DNA of 64,000 bases from Odontesthes bonariensis (lineage: Eukaryota; Chordata; Actinopteri; Atheriniformes; Atherinopsidae). The stretch lies in assembly GCF_027942865.1 (NCBI RefSeq), contig NC_134510.1, positions 21,941,209-22,005,208 on the forward strand, given 5' to 3'. The notes under the pieces are model-generated. The model worked only from the letters and a program-made list of their open reading frames with translations, was not told the DNA's origin and did not search any database. Both the position numbers and the translations under genes were made by a program. Each line of letters starts with the position of its first letter. Position 1 is the first letter of the stretch. Below, in pieces: positions 11,501 through 26,000 of this stretch.

Positions 11501-14062
11501 ACCTGGGGACTCGATTCATAAAACTGGGTTGCGATTTCATTGAATTGGGCTAAATAAGGTACAACAAACCTAGTTGTCTTAAATTAAAAAAAAAAAAAAA
11601 TCACATTTGAGACTGAAAATTAATAAATAATTGCATTTAAGTCCTTCAATGCTGACATTTTAACACTAATTTTATCCACTAAGATAGTGTCGTGGTAGCT
11701 AGCATTAGCACACTCTGTCAGCTTTCTCCTGGTTCCTGGGCACAGTGCATGATGGGCTATTTTGACTGATGTATTGTATACTACATCAGGTATAAACTAG
11801 TGACAAGACTGGGGTGCACTTTATAGTGAATGAAAAGTTTCAGTTGAAGTTTTAAACAGAGGTACGAAATGGCTGACTCACTATATAGTAAATGACTGGA
11901 CAATTCGAGCACTGCTGGATCATCTTTTCTTGGAATCACAAGGTGCAAGGTTTGAATCTCCAAGTGATCAAGTCCTTTTTGCAACATAATTTAGCAGGTG
12001 TTTTTTCTTCAGGTCGTGATTGAGATCAACAAATGCTAGAAGTTCAAGTGCTTACTAACCACTTTAGTGCTGCTTGTGGCAAAATTTTGCAGATTCTTCT
12101 TCACATAACTTACAGTTTGATGCATCACAAAGCATGCATTTGCTTTCATATCAAAGAGGGTTCAAACAGTGGACAGCAATCATGGCGGTGATTATATAAA
12201 AGTGCTTTTTGAGGTTTTTTTTGATGAGTCACTGATAGGAGGAGGTGGAATTGTTTGTCCACAAATGGTCCACAATTTTATAGCACCTTTTTTTTAACCT
12301 TGTTTAGGTTCTACAAAGTGCTTATAAATGTGTTTCTAAAGACATTAATGCAGCGCTTCTTATCATAGATATGCACTCTATATATGTATGCACTGCTTCT
12401 TCTATAAAATCACACATTGATGAACACATCAGGGGTAATAATGGGGTTCAGTGTGTTGAACCATGAACACTTTGACACGCGGACACACTGGAAATCGAAC
12501 TGCCAACCATCCGGTTGGAACACGATCGCTCTATCAGCCGACCCTCCCCGTTTGTCCCAAATATACCAGGAAAAAGTTTTTTTTTTCAGACAGATTGTGC
12601 AACTGAAACATGCATGACAAGACAGAGTTAGCCACAGATCATACACCATTTCTGTAATCCCATGTGACATGATAATTTCCCGTAATCCATGATATGCAGT
12701 ATTCATGCTGTAGTGTACAGTTACCTGAGCAGCGGACACCCTGTGCGATGAGGCCCCACATGAAGTTGGCACAGTACTCGCACCAGTGTGGCCCTCGAAA
12801 GGTATGTACCTGTGGTTACAGACATATCATGTAAGGCAGTGCCCAATTCAAAGAGCTGGACCTCCCCTTTGATGTACTGGACTGTGATCCCAAACTACAC
12901 AACCCCTCACCAAATGAGAGCATATGTGTATATACAAGGCAGATTAAAGGATTTGCGACAATGTGTCTGGCATCTGTTGCTGGGCAATTGGATACAGGCG
13001 GGCACAAGGAGCGAGCCTGAAAGTCAAAATAACAGATGTACATCCACTCTGCACCATAAGATCACAGATACGATCACAAAAGGAGTCGCAGTTAGGTGCA
13101 CAAGCACACACACACACCTTCACTGGTACTTTGAATAGGTACCAGGGAGCTAATGAGTGAAGAAAGCATGTGGCAGGTGGCGAGGGGAAGTTTTTTTGTT
13201 CGGTTTCAAAGGACGAGGGAACAAAAGCTGGGGTTCATTATAACCTGCCTGTTAGTTGAAACCCAAGAATGTTGAGACACCCAGAGGCAAAGTATCACCA
13301 AATTCTCTTTTGTATGTTTCCAAAACCATAGCTGTGTTTTAGTTTCCAAAGCAGAGGTACCGGTACTCTAAAACAACTTTGGTAACACTCTTGTTTAAAA
13401 AAAAAACAAAAAAAAACATTCAGTAACTTGAAAAAAAAAAAAAGGCTTTAAAATCGATGCTAATCAAAGAGTTCGGCTTTTAACGGATTGTGGTATAGTG
13501 CATCCATTAGTTCCCCTGAGTGCATATGAGTGTCAGCTGGATGTGTTCACATCAACTACAATAGCAGCACACACTGCGGGCTGTGATAGGGCAGACAAAC
13601 ATCAGGCAAACATGTTTCTCTGTATGAATCTGTCTAAAGAATACAAAAATACAGCAAAAGAAAACTACAGTACAAGCTCGACACGTCTTATCTAAAAGAA
13701 AATGTTAAAGTTATAAGAAGATAAATGGAGTTGTGCACAGTTACTCAGCCATCAGTCTTTTGTTTTGATTCTTTCTTCATTCATGTGTGAAACAAAAAGC
13801 TGCTCACCTTGAAGTTGTGGATCTTTTCATAGGAACACAGCTTCTCAGGTGTGTCTTTCAAGGCACTCCGTCGCACCAGAGGAGAGGAGATCTGTGGACA
13901 AGAGGCCAACAGTTTAATAGGCTTCCACAGAAGAGTGCCCTTAGTCCCAAGTTTGACTCCCAAAGCCAAAGCCAGTAGCTCCTGACGCTTCCTCTCGTGT
14001 CTTTTAGCCTTATGGGTAATCATCTCCGCTCCTAAACCAACTCTGTTTTCTTCTGGCTCCAT
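8551..14062 (-). CDS. chn2: chn2 beta1-chimaerin isoform (C1-RhoGAP), internal start
   Basis: A second product of chn2 lacking SH2. The first coding exon is 13808-14062; exons 12725-12809 to 8551-8722 are shared with beta2. Total is 1,008 nt, 335 residues plus stop, close to human beta1 (332). Its private N-terminus contains [16 protein letters not shown] and [14 protein letters not shown], recognisable as the beta1-chimaerin leader, and it reads without a break into ISSPLVRR. The start at 14062 (MEPEENRV) has A at -3 and G at +4 and fits the family's leader length. An in-frame upstream ATG at 14239 would add 59 residues and is less likely. Confidence 0.85.
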
Positions 14063-17000
14063 GCTTGACTGGTTGGGTTCCCAGATACTCTCCAACTCCT
14101 CTTGTGTAAGGTGTGGAGGGGGAACGTGGGTGCTGTGCACCAGACGCTGCCGGCAACAGCCCAGCGCAGTGGCAGCAGCTACGCTCCGCTCCCCTCTGAC
14201 CCAGGAGGGCGACTGATGACAACCAGCACAGGGTTGCATCTGGTCTGAATGCAGTGGCAGCAGTGAGCAAGAAGAGCACGGGAACAGGACCGGTAGTGGG
14301 CGGCCTGAGGGCAGGAGTGTGCCTCAAACAATGCTCCTCTTTCACACGCCCAGAAAGGAAGAGAGAAAGAGAGAGAACAGAGTCCTAGATGGCAGGGGCC
14401 AGGATGTTGAGAGAGAAGTGCTGTCAGGACCGCTTCGCACAGCTCAACAGCTCTCTAAAGCAGGATCAATAGTGCAGACGCCCTCTTTATAACAGAGAGC
14501 ACATTCCCATTAGCACGCTGCCTTCCGGCCACACTCCATTTCACTCAGCCAGAGATAATACTCCATTCCCAGCAGTTTTCAGTCAGCAGAGTCTCCTAAA
14601 CGGGTCACTCGGCTGCTCAAAGACAAACCCAAGATTGTCCGGTCTGACAGAGCTGAGGCTGTGTCGTCGTAATTCAAACAGATCTTGACCTCCAGCTATG
14701 TCGGTCTGCTGGTGGAATTCCCCACACTGCCGTCCAAACTGGATCTTCCAGACACTCTGGCTGCAGACTACTTCTGCCTGTCACAACCAGTTGTCTGGCA
14801 GAACCTGCAGAGCCAGACCATTAACTGAGATTGGGAAGGATTACTACCATAATCCAACACGGGGAATAATCCGGTAGTGCCCAAATCTATGTAAAACCCC
14901 AAAGCAAGCTCCTTTGCGGGTCTGAAGCCATGTAGTTTTTTTGCTAGTGGGGGGCTGTTGCTATGTTCACGCTGGATTAGTACTCCCAGTAAACATCCAC
15001 ACATGGCTTGATGCACTGAAATAAGGCAAAAAAAACTGACAGCAACTGCACGTCATATGACTTGCCAAACAATAAATATACGCAAGATTTCCTATCAACC
15101 AGCATCTTTATTTCACAACAGCTGGAATACGTCACAAAAATAAAGATGAACTGATTAATTAACCGGGGGGAGAAAATTTCATGGCCAGTGAACGCTGGAT
15201 TTATGACAATAAAAAGCTGGAGTACAAGCACAGAGAAAATACCCATAGGGCAAATGCAAGGCTGAGATAAAGCAAAAAGTCTGGCAGCTGAAGGGGTGAT
15301 AAGACGTAGAAACAATGTCAAAAAACGGTGTTGACTTTTTGTGAACCAACTATCTTTCTGTCTGCTCGGCACAAGCAAACTGACTCTACAAGACTGACAG
15401 GACAGGTGAAGATATTTGTCACTGTGGCATTCTTTGACAAGTCCTGCACACAACATACCACACAAATCTCCTCTACAATGTCTGAGAGGACAAATGAGGT
15501 ACAGAGAACTCTGAGATATTTTAGCCTTTAGGAGGGGGGGGGTGTATTCTCTTTGTCTGCTGGCAGATGGCTTCTTGTCTCTTAAAGAAGAGCTTTGGAA
15601 AGAAAGGGACACAAAAGGTAGTCCACACAACAAGCTCTGGCTTCTTTTCAGTAGCTTGGCTCTTTCATTCCAGCAAGGCTTTGTGAGAACACAGCTGAGT
15701 GGACTGAGAGGAGAACGGCACAGTAAGACAACAGTGCACAACTCGAACAAAACAAGTCTAACAACATAACGGACAGAAAAATGGACATACTGTGAGAGCA
15801 GCAGTAAAAGAGAAAAAAAGGGGGAAACTGACACTTTTGTCTGTATTAGCAACACTGGAAATGTATGTCTTTTTCTGTTTTACAACTAAAAGTTAATTCA
15901 TTTTTCATTTTCATGCACCAAACCTCAGGACAGAACAGAAAGCACAGCAATTCTTTTCAAAATCTCCAGGGCCTGCAAGTGGGATTAAACCAGTGTGATG
16001 AGTATCAGGAGCCATGAGGCAGAGGTTTTAGCCACTGTGCAAACTCCTGCTCATGCAAAGAGACTAAAGAGGTTGATCTCGCCAAGCACCACTTTTCACC
16101 TTCTAGGAGCATTTTAATTACACAAGCATTCACAGTCGTGGCATTATATAAGTATCAACCCGACCCTGAGTAAATACGCGAGAATTTAGACTTTACAGTG
16201 GGGCTTCTGTGGCTGTAAGGTCTCAGGGTGTGGCTGTGTAATTGGTAAACACCAAGTTCAAAAAGCGACCACAGATGCGAGCCGAGGGGCCAGGTTCTCT
16301 GCATCTGAGACATGCGATCTCCGAGCTGACAGAAGACAGCTTTTTCTTTTGGAAGTGACGGGCAGGTGACTTTTTCGAACGCAGTCTGCCATTACCGCAG
16401 CTGTCAGTGACAGAGATCCTCAAGTGAAAATCTGGAATGAGGAATAGATGCCGGTTTCAGTCATTTTTTAAAAGATATGATCCACATTTATCTGCCAAAG
16501 GAAGGCTGTTTGAAAAAGAAATCCATAAAACATCAAATGTAGCTGCAAATCCAACACAGAGGAATGTTGTCAATGGCGCACTATTTTTAAGCAAGCAGAG
16601 CTTAGTTTGCATGTCTTAAAGATTCTCTGAAGGCACTAACGGCTTCCTACAGGCAGCATCTGCAGCACTATATTTAAGTCACAATGACTCAACAGGCAAC
16701 TGACTGGCCGATAGCCATAAAATCAATCATTTCTTTAAACCTACGACTGATGATATTAATACTGCATATGATGCTCCTGTTGGCAGAGGCTGTCATCTGT
16801 CTGTCACCGACTGTCACTGCGTGACAAACTACAGGCAGACATTTTGAAGTCAAAAAATCCCCAAAGCAATGAATCAAAGCTGAGAGGTACATCAAGGATA
16901 CAGCTCGTGAAAAAAAAAGAGAGAACCGAGAAAACATGAGCATCTGTTAATGAAAAGAGCTTGCCATGAATCTGTCAGCACTCTGAGAAGACAGGAGCAA

Positions 17001-20000
17001 ACAGCTGAAGATTGCCACCTAGTGGAGGTGCATCTTTTATTCCGGCGACAAAACCGACATTCCTTGTTCCTCAATGATTAATCATTCATAGACTCTAATC
17101 AGACAACAGCTCAGGAGTGCCAAGGAGAGCAATGTAAAATGTGTCTAACTCAAAGTGTCTGACACGGATGACGGGCAGAGCAAAGTCCTAGTCCCCTCGG
17201 TCATCATTACCTTTCAGTATAAGCAGTGAAGCATGGCAGCAGAGAACACACCCAGAGGCTACAGGGACAATGTACGTCTCACTCACAGGACTAAGTGTCC
17301 TCTCAGCAGAACTCGGAAGTAGATCAAAATCAAAGTGTTTATGCGGAGTCAAAATCAAAGTCCCCCGTGAAATAAACATATTGCACTATTAAACATCTGA
17401 TCAATAAAAAAAAAAATTAAAAAAAACTCAGACTTATTGCTGTTTTAGAATGATTGCAGAATGGTTTTTGGTCAAGGACGTACTTTTGTTTTCTCTTTAA
17501 TAAAAAAAACAAACAATGAAGGATTAACTTCAAATTTGGTTTCAAGTAAGAAATTCATGAAAGCATGCAGTATTTTTTAAACAACTTTACTAATGATGAA
17601 CATTACATTATACAAAAGCTTCTCTATTGCAAAGTTGATTTCTCAGGGATGATGACCTACTCACCCAGTTCCATTCACAGTAATGTGCAGCAGCTTACTG
17701 TTTAAAGGTTTTATGTGACAAACTTGCAAATTTGTGCACATTGCTTCAAGGTAGTTGGCAAGTAAGCTATCTAATCTTGCAGATTTTTAAAGATGGATCA
17801 AAGCTACCACAGCATCATGCGTCTCCACATGTAATTAAAGACTGACTCCATGATGCTGAGATCGGGGCTCTGTGGGGGTCTGCACCATCTGCTGCAGGAC
17901 GTCTTCTTCTTGCAGCTGAATATTCCTTATGTTTCTGGCTATATATTTGGGGTTATCATCATGTACTGCACTTGTTTTATGGATATTAATCTAAATATTT
18001 AAGTGCTTAAAAAAAATACAATATCTGGAGACATGAGAAGCTGTTAAACTTACCCTTTCATCCTTCTGGAAGGTCACCCTGCGTGGCTCCGTGCGTCCTC
18101 GGCTTAGTCTGTGCACCATCTTGTCTTTGAGCAACGATGTATAACCAAGATGCTCATAGATGGGGTTGGTGGTCATTTTGGCGATGTACTCCGCTGCCTT
18201 GGTCTCGATGTAAAGAGTAATGAGGGCATCTGTCACCAGGTCATGGACAGACTCAAACCTCTTCTCCCCAACAAAGTGCTTCCCATCATAAAACAATCTG
18301 TAGTTGAGCGTCTGGTGCCCAAACCTGGATCGAGATTTCATGGATATAGCAGTGGAGAGGAGTTAAGAGAGAGATGAGCAGAGTTTGAATTCGTTGAGAA
18401 AAAGTTGGAGACTGAATGAGGGCTGCTGGTATAGTTGAAGTTTCAATGCTTCTGTGCAGCATATTGATGGTGATGGTACCTTAAGGCCAAGGTGTGTGTC
18501 CCAGGCTGTCTTTGGCTCTCCCTGATGAGGTAAGAACCCTCTGAACCTGCCAGCAGCTCATCTGCATAATCTCGAGAGATCAAACCATGAAATCTGAAAA
18601 AAAAAAAAAATGCAGGCATAACTCTTCCTGCAGTGTCACATTATCATAAAACAAAGTTAAGATCCACAAAAAGAAACGCACACCCAAAGAAAAACTATTG
18701 CATCCACCCTCCTTTACATTCATTAATACCTGACAGCAGACAGTAATGATAAACACAAGCATTCACTACAGTAATAATAATTGAAAGGCATATAAATAAT
18801 GACAGTACTTAGGTTACACTCACTCTCTGCCATAGTATTTGGGTCTGCTCTCCATCTGTAAACCAGAGGAAGAAATATTGGCTGTGGCAATGTGATATGA
18901 AAGCTCTATTTAATAGCTTTACAAATTGTTCTTAAAGCCTGTGTGAAAGATAAAGGACTCTGCAGCACAGAACAGATAATCTCCATCTGTGCCCCTGCGT
19001 CTGTTCACAGCTCGCAAACCATAAAGTCAAATCACAGAGTGGAGAGATAAACGAGAGGCAGCGCAGGAAAACAGCAGGCCAGCTGCAAGAAATTAACACT
19101 AAGCGCGTCACACCAAAATCTGTGCAAATGTTGTTAAAGACATGACTAAAAGCATATTTCAACCCCCGAATTTAACAATACACATATAGATATATCTATC
19201 TACCGATAGATATATCGGTAGATAGAAAAAAAATATCAACTTTTTTTCATTATCCAGACCTTCCTTTCATACACCAACAGATCACGGAGTAGAAACAGCT
19301 GAAGCCATACAAACAGATTACTGGCAACTTCACAGGCTTTGTGTACATGCACAGTGATATTCTGACCTTCATCTAAATAATACCATATTCCAGTTGAGGT
19401 AGCTGTAGCAAGGTTATTCCATTCATATTCCCATTTACTTGTCACAGAGCGTTACAACTTCAGTGTTTGTATCCAGCCAAAGTCTTAATCATATCTAATC
19501 ATTTCAACATCCCTCAAAACATGGGGCTCTGGCCAACTCGGGTCTCCCAAAAAGTGTGTCTTGCTTTTACTGCAGCCTTCCTGTGATGCATTCAGCGAAC
19601 TCCACCAGAGCCGGTGATGCCAGATCTCGTGACAGAAAAAAGCAACAAGCCCAAAACATGCAATGGTGTTCTAAAAAAAACAAAGTACAAAGTTGTAATT
19701 AATAGGGTTAATTAATAATAATAATTCATTAAGAAGCAAATCTGGCAACTCGGAAGCCTAGAGCATGCTGTATAAAGCAGCAGTGTGTGTTACAAGATGC
19801 CACGAAAACAGAGTAAGATTGGCATGCTGCACATAGCTCAATTCCATTGTTGCTCAAGTATTTAACCTTATTTGGGAAAATGTGATCAGAAAATGCTGTT
19901 TACAAGGCAGTGTCCGATTAAGAGTAAATTCTTAAACAGGTTAATATTGCTGTGCATGTAAACATAGCCAACAAAGCGCCTGCGACATTATCAGCTGAAA

Positions 20001-23000
20001 AACCAGAGTAAATGTTTTGGAATATAAAACACCAGAATACATTTCTGAGTGAATTTTAGGTGAGAATGAACAATTCGGTCACACTTATTTCCTCGCCGTG
20101 GCAAACCACCCGAGTTTAAACAGCCACTCGTGAGGCGCTTGTGTTCAAAGAAGCAGCCAGTCACTCCCCAACAGGTTGGTACTGATCGGTCTGGCTTGCA
20201 GCTGCCAGATTCAATCGTTTCTCTGTGAATGTTTTCCAGGCTCAAAGAGCAAAATCAGTTTAACTCCAGAGTTAAACTCCAGACACAGTGAGGCAGACTG
20301 GCTTATAAAGGTAAAATAAAAAGAAATAAATGGGCCCTGCAGGTGTTTCAGCACTAGAAATTTGCCAATCCCAGACTCATAATGAAAACACACAGATGAG
20401 ACTTGTGCATTAATTGTGCTGTATGTCAGCAGTATTTTTGGCCTAGTGTTCCATTAGAGTCCACTGTCACACAACCTTTTGTGTCTGTGATTCATGCAGT
20501 CGATTCTAAAGTGTGCAAACCTGTCAGAATAAGTTACCATAGTTAAATGATTACTTTGCTCCTGATAATAGGTTGAATCAAATAATTGGATTTGGTTTAT
20601 CATCCCTCACATGTCTGAAATGGATGTTTCTCAGCTGTGATCTATAACAGCTTTATTGGACTCTGGGTGGTTAAATTCAAAATATGGGAAAATGAGAACA
20701 TATTTTGGCTAAATGAATAATAAAACACGAACACTCTCTAGTCCTCTACAGTAGCCGATTTCCTAAAATTTACAGATGTACTGACCTCCTGAGGACATGT
20801 GATCCTCTTTGGTCTCGGGGCTTCCTGCTGCAGCTGGTACACTGTTAGAGAAACATGCATGTTAATGAAGCTTGTCTGCTCTTCTGAGCTGTAACAGCTC
20901 AGTGCTGCTCAGTGCAAGATGTAGCTGCATGCATATTGCAGGTTTGCCATCCAAAACTAACTAAATGTGGTTTACAGCATCTATATACAGAGCGCTGCTG
21001 AACACGAAACATTGTTTCCATTAAACAGACTTCAGCCTCTGACCAAAGCTCTGAGCGCAAAGGTATTATGGTACAAAAGGAGCCTTTAGCTTATGGATGC
21101 TTATGGATGCCACCTCTCAGGATGCTGCCACTGTGAGAGGTGGCATCTTCCTCGCTGTTGAGTACAGAAATCGCTGCATGAGGCCGAGCTAAGTCCTCAC
21201 CGCAGCAGATTCTCCAGGCAGGGGAAGAAAGACTCCTGACTGTGAATCTTCATCTTATGTCAGGCTGACTTTAGCCAACCTAGCAAGATCTGGACAGCAT
21301 CCATTCCTGTGACACCAACACCTCTAAAAATACCTCAGTGGAGGAACAGAGGAGTCAGATGGGAGACTTCAGAAAAGGAACATTGTTGGGGGATTATAAG
21401 AATTAGAATTTCAATAACAGGAAAAGTTTTAGCTTTAAAAAAAAAAGAAATCAAAAATAGGTAAAAAACTCAATTTCCGGACGAGCACAGCTAGAAGGAT
21501 TTCTGCTGAGCTATGCATCAAATTTACTCTGTGGAGCCCCATCATTTCCTCCCACCTGACAACAACTCTGTATAATGAGGTGGGTGCTTTGAGAACCCTG
21601 TTTTCGCTGAGCCTCTTTGTAGGTAGAAAATCTTGTTTTCCTGGCTGCTGGTAACCTATATTACAGAGAGAACAGGAATCCACGGCTTTGTGTTTGTGTA
21701 GGTGTAAATGTGTAACGTGGGCAAGTGTGTTTGAGATTTTGTCTTTTGTGCACATGTGTGTAGCCAAGACCTAATTTGTCGAAGTATAAAAAAACTGTCG
21801 GCGTAATCTACAGACCACAAATATGTGTGTGCTCTTTTTAAAAGAAGCACACTGAAGGGCAAAATCACGTTAAAACACTGTTAGTATTAAAATGAATTAA
21901 TTACTCACAGTAGGACTTCCATATGGGTGGCTGATAATCATCAGGGTCTGTAAAACACACACAAAAACAGGCTTCTGTCATGAACTCACAGTAGTTTTTA
22001 TAGACTTCTCTAATTAAAAACTCCTCTCTCCTCCCCAGTGGTTTTAATAAGAGCCCTTCATTGGGGTTACTTCACTGCTGTTTATCGCACTGTTATAATT
22101 ATGCATATGACTTCCCGCTGTGCAGCTGCCTCTTGAAATGCACCAATGAAGGCACCTCTAATCAGTACTTCAAGGACAGTCAATATGGTCGTGCACTTGT
22201 TTTCCCAAGCATTGTGTTGCGCACAGCTGATCTCTATTAACCAGCTGCAGGAGCCTGAAAACACAACATCTCCTTGCTGAGATAAGAGCACAATCAAACT
22301 TAAGAGAGGTAAACACAGCAAGCCCCGCATCTGGGGAATGTGGTGGCTGAGTAGGATCATATGAACACTCACGTGGGATTACACGACAGTGGGCTTTTGC
22401 ATTAGCTCAAGATTAGGAGAAAAGGTGACGGAGCGAACGCCCTAGAGCAAGTCATGGTTTACTGTCTTATTCTAATGACTTTTAATAATCTGACAACATA
22501 CTTCCCTCTGACTGTCATAAATGCAGCAATATGTTGTCCTGCCATTCACTTCCTCAACAATCTGCGACTCGTAAGGAATGATGATGACAGAGACTTGTCA
22601 GCACAACCGATTTCTCATTTCAAGGACGTTTTCTCAATGTTTGGTCACAGAGCAACTCAATATAATGAGGGACAGATTTGGAAGTTTTTCCAATTAATAT
22701 ATTTTGCATAATAAACTAGACGTTGTGTTCAGATTTTTTTTTTTTTGCCAGGTTGCTGTTTCAAATGACAAGAATTCAGCCTCAAACTCAAACAATGAGG
22801 TTGCTTTTGCATCCCATAACAAAATTCTATTGATTTAGGGATACCCTTGTAGATGGTGGCACTGTGTTGACCACTGTTGCTTGGCAGAAAGAAGGATGTG
22901 AGTTTAAACATGTCTGACAGATGGAGCCTTTCTTCACAAGGTTTGCATGCTCTCTCTGTGCTTGTGTGGGCTTTTGCTGGGTGCTCTGCTTTCCTTCAAC

Positions 23001-26000
23001 AGTTCACAGCGGCACATGACAGGTTGAGAGGCAGTTGTAAATGCTTAAGTTGTCGCTCTCTTTCCTTGGTAAAAGACTAGCATTATGTCTAGGTTGTACC
23101 CTGTCTGTCAGCTGGTTTGGGATCCAGTCCCCCAACCCCCGCACCCCCCATGACACAACAGGTCACACAACAGGTATGACTCCTGGTTGGATGATTTTAA
23201 TCATTTTTCTTCACACAATTCATCATTTAAAGGTCAAGTGTGAAAGGCGGCTTCTAACGGCGAGGTTACAGATTGACACTAACTCTATACCCCTTCCCAA
23301 GCATGTAGGAGAATCTATGAAGGCTGTGAAAAACATGGGAAAGCTCTCTCTAGACTGTTAGGCCTGCTACGGAAGAAATCTGACACTGGAACAGAGTGGT
23401 TAAAACAGGATCCACTCCTGCTGCAGATAAAGAGCTCATTCTGCCCAGTGAATTCCACTGTGGACTGTGGCTGCATCACGTTACGGCTGCGAAACTACCA
23501 CTAGAGCTGATAGCGGCCACTCAAGACAATGTTTCAATGTTTGTCATTCCTTCGGGCGCTGTGCCGCATGCTTCAGAGGCTTTCTGGAAGTGTTTCTATG
23601 CTTCAAAAAAAAAAAAAAAAAAAATCTTTTACGTAAGCCATGCCAAGCTTAATAAAGGTCTGGGCAGGAATCAGAGGGCAAATGAACTGCATGGAGAATC
23701 CAGTTAGTCCTAGAAATCATTCAGGGACAGGTCAGACAGTGTCTAAAAATGCTAAGTAGGCGATTTGACTAAATATCTGTCTACAATCGTCTGTCACAAA
23801 TTAAGTTCAATCAGTCAGAACAACAAAACATAGCTAATGGAGAGTAGATAAGACCCGCCATCATGTCACACTGCAATCCCATTTGTAGCTGCAGGTATAA
23901 GACACTGATTACACTGACATATTCTGGCCACAGACAGGTAGCGTGGGGCCTGACAAAATAGATTCTTTCAGGACTGATATTTTGCAAAACTCATGGGAAT
24001 CCAACAGTCTCACAAGCTAGCCCCAACACAGGCGCTGGTACGTGGCCAGAAGTCAACCAGACAGAGGATGTTCATCATGGACATGACAAGAGGTTCACCA
24101 TTTAGAAAGCTCAAGATGTTATATGATACCACAGATGCTTTTTTAAAAGACAACACCAGTTTTGGGAGTATGCGGTATACTTGTATTCCTATGGAATAGA
24201 AACGTATGATTTTGCCCAAGCGAATGTCACTTGTGTGGTCTCGGAGACAAATATAGAGCTTCAGAAACAATTCAGATGTGGCCTGAAGCTGTACGGAGAA
24301 CACAAAACCAAACAAACAAAACAAATGTGACAGACCTACGATTGGTGGAGGTAACAAGAAACAACAATCCTTTTTTTCAGATGCTCTCACACTCATGAAA
24401 ACACCTGAAAACACCATGTGTACTAGATTCCATTTCGGCCCATTTCTATTGAATAGTATGTTTTACACACTGGCCACAGCACAACCCTCTGCATGCCAAG
24501 CACAGTGAGACAATAGGGAGAACACTGTCATGCAGCGTCAATCCTGGTGGGCTTCATGTATCACAGGCACATGTAATGCTACATGCAATATGCATAAAAT
24601 AACTGCTTTGATGACACGTTGTTCTGCTTCTATTAAATGCGAAAAACTCATCTCTGCTAAGAATCTCTGCAGAAAGATTTAATGGATAAACAATGAGTCA
24701 TGTTGGTCCAGAGGATACATGTTGCTCACGTAAAGCATTCCTTTGTACTCATCAGCAGCTCAGCGCCACACCTCTCTGGCCAGAGGGTAAGAAATCAAGC
24801 ACAACGACGGGAATTAGTTCATTAAAACCAGTAAGCACATGTTGGCTATGAGCACTGAGGTCCGGATAGTTTCACTGAGACACTCACCACTTATTCAAAT
24901 TGAATCAATCTTAAAACTGCATCATTAAATGCTTGTATTAAAGTTTTATCTTTGACTGTTTAACTGACAGCTTTAGGATCAGGGGACCAGAGCTTTCCCT
25001 CTTGCTGTTCTCTTTGCTCACTGCAGCAGCAGTTTGATTGGAAGCTGCAGCATTAATAAAAGAAAAAAGAAAAACAGCTCATCTTTGCCTCTCATCACAA
25101 AAGCACATCTTCTTTGAAAAGAGCTGGATTCATTACCATTCAATACCATTCAGTTACACAAGATCACAAGCTAAATCACTTGGAAAAAATTATAGAGAGC
25201 AACTCAACCGAGAGGCTCATGTTTTTCGAATAAATGCTGTTGAAAACTGCACAATATCTGCTTCGAATACAACTAAACGGCCTTCAAGGTCTGTTGGCTG
25301 ATGAAAGGCCAAGCTGCCTTGCTTGGATTGAACGCATTGTCCTAAGGCTGAAGCTTTGTCACTGTGTACCGCACTGGCAACAGTCTGGAAGATTTATTTC
25401 ACTGCAGCTTATTTAAAGAATGTGATTTCACCTGGTTGGCTGCCAAATACTCTCTTTCCGATCTAATTCTTATTAATGACAAACGGCATTTCAGTCTAGA
25501 TTTCTGCAGCAGCTTCGGCCACAAAAAGAGAGCTCTTTGGGGTTGCTTCACATACTCACTCTTCCCCTGCTACACACTCGCATATATGTGCACACACGTG
25601 CACATGAGCGCACAGAAATCCAAGGAACTTGAAAAAGAATTTCTAAGTGGTTTGTGTGGCATCTGATGATCATGGAGAATTTAGAATTCTGGGGCAGCCA
25701 GAGGGCTCCCCCCCCCCCCCGAAGAAACAACTATTAATTGTGTTGTCCTCCATTGCTCACCAGTCAGAAGCATTCAATACTATAATTACTGCTGGGTGCT
25801 TGCTTCGGCAACAAAAGAGAATATGTGATGAATAAAGATCAAGCTAGGACTTCTATACCCCTGAGATAGCATCTGCTCTTTCCATGTAGAAAAAGAAAAT
25901 GTAAAACTTCAGCCTGTTCAGAGGTATATTGGGTACATGGTTAACAGCTCAGAAAAAGGCTGATGACAACCCAAGAGCAACAGACACTAACAGAACCAAA

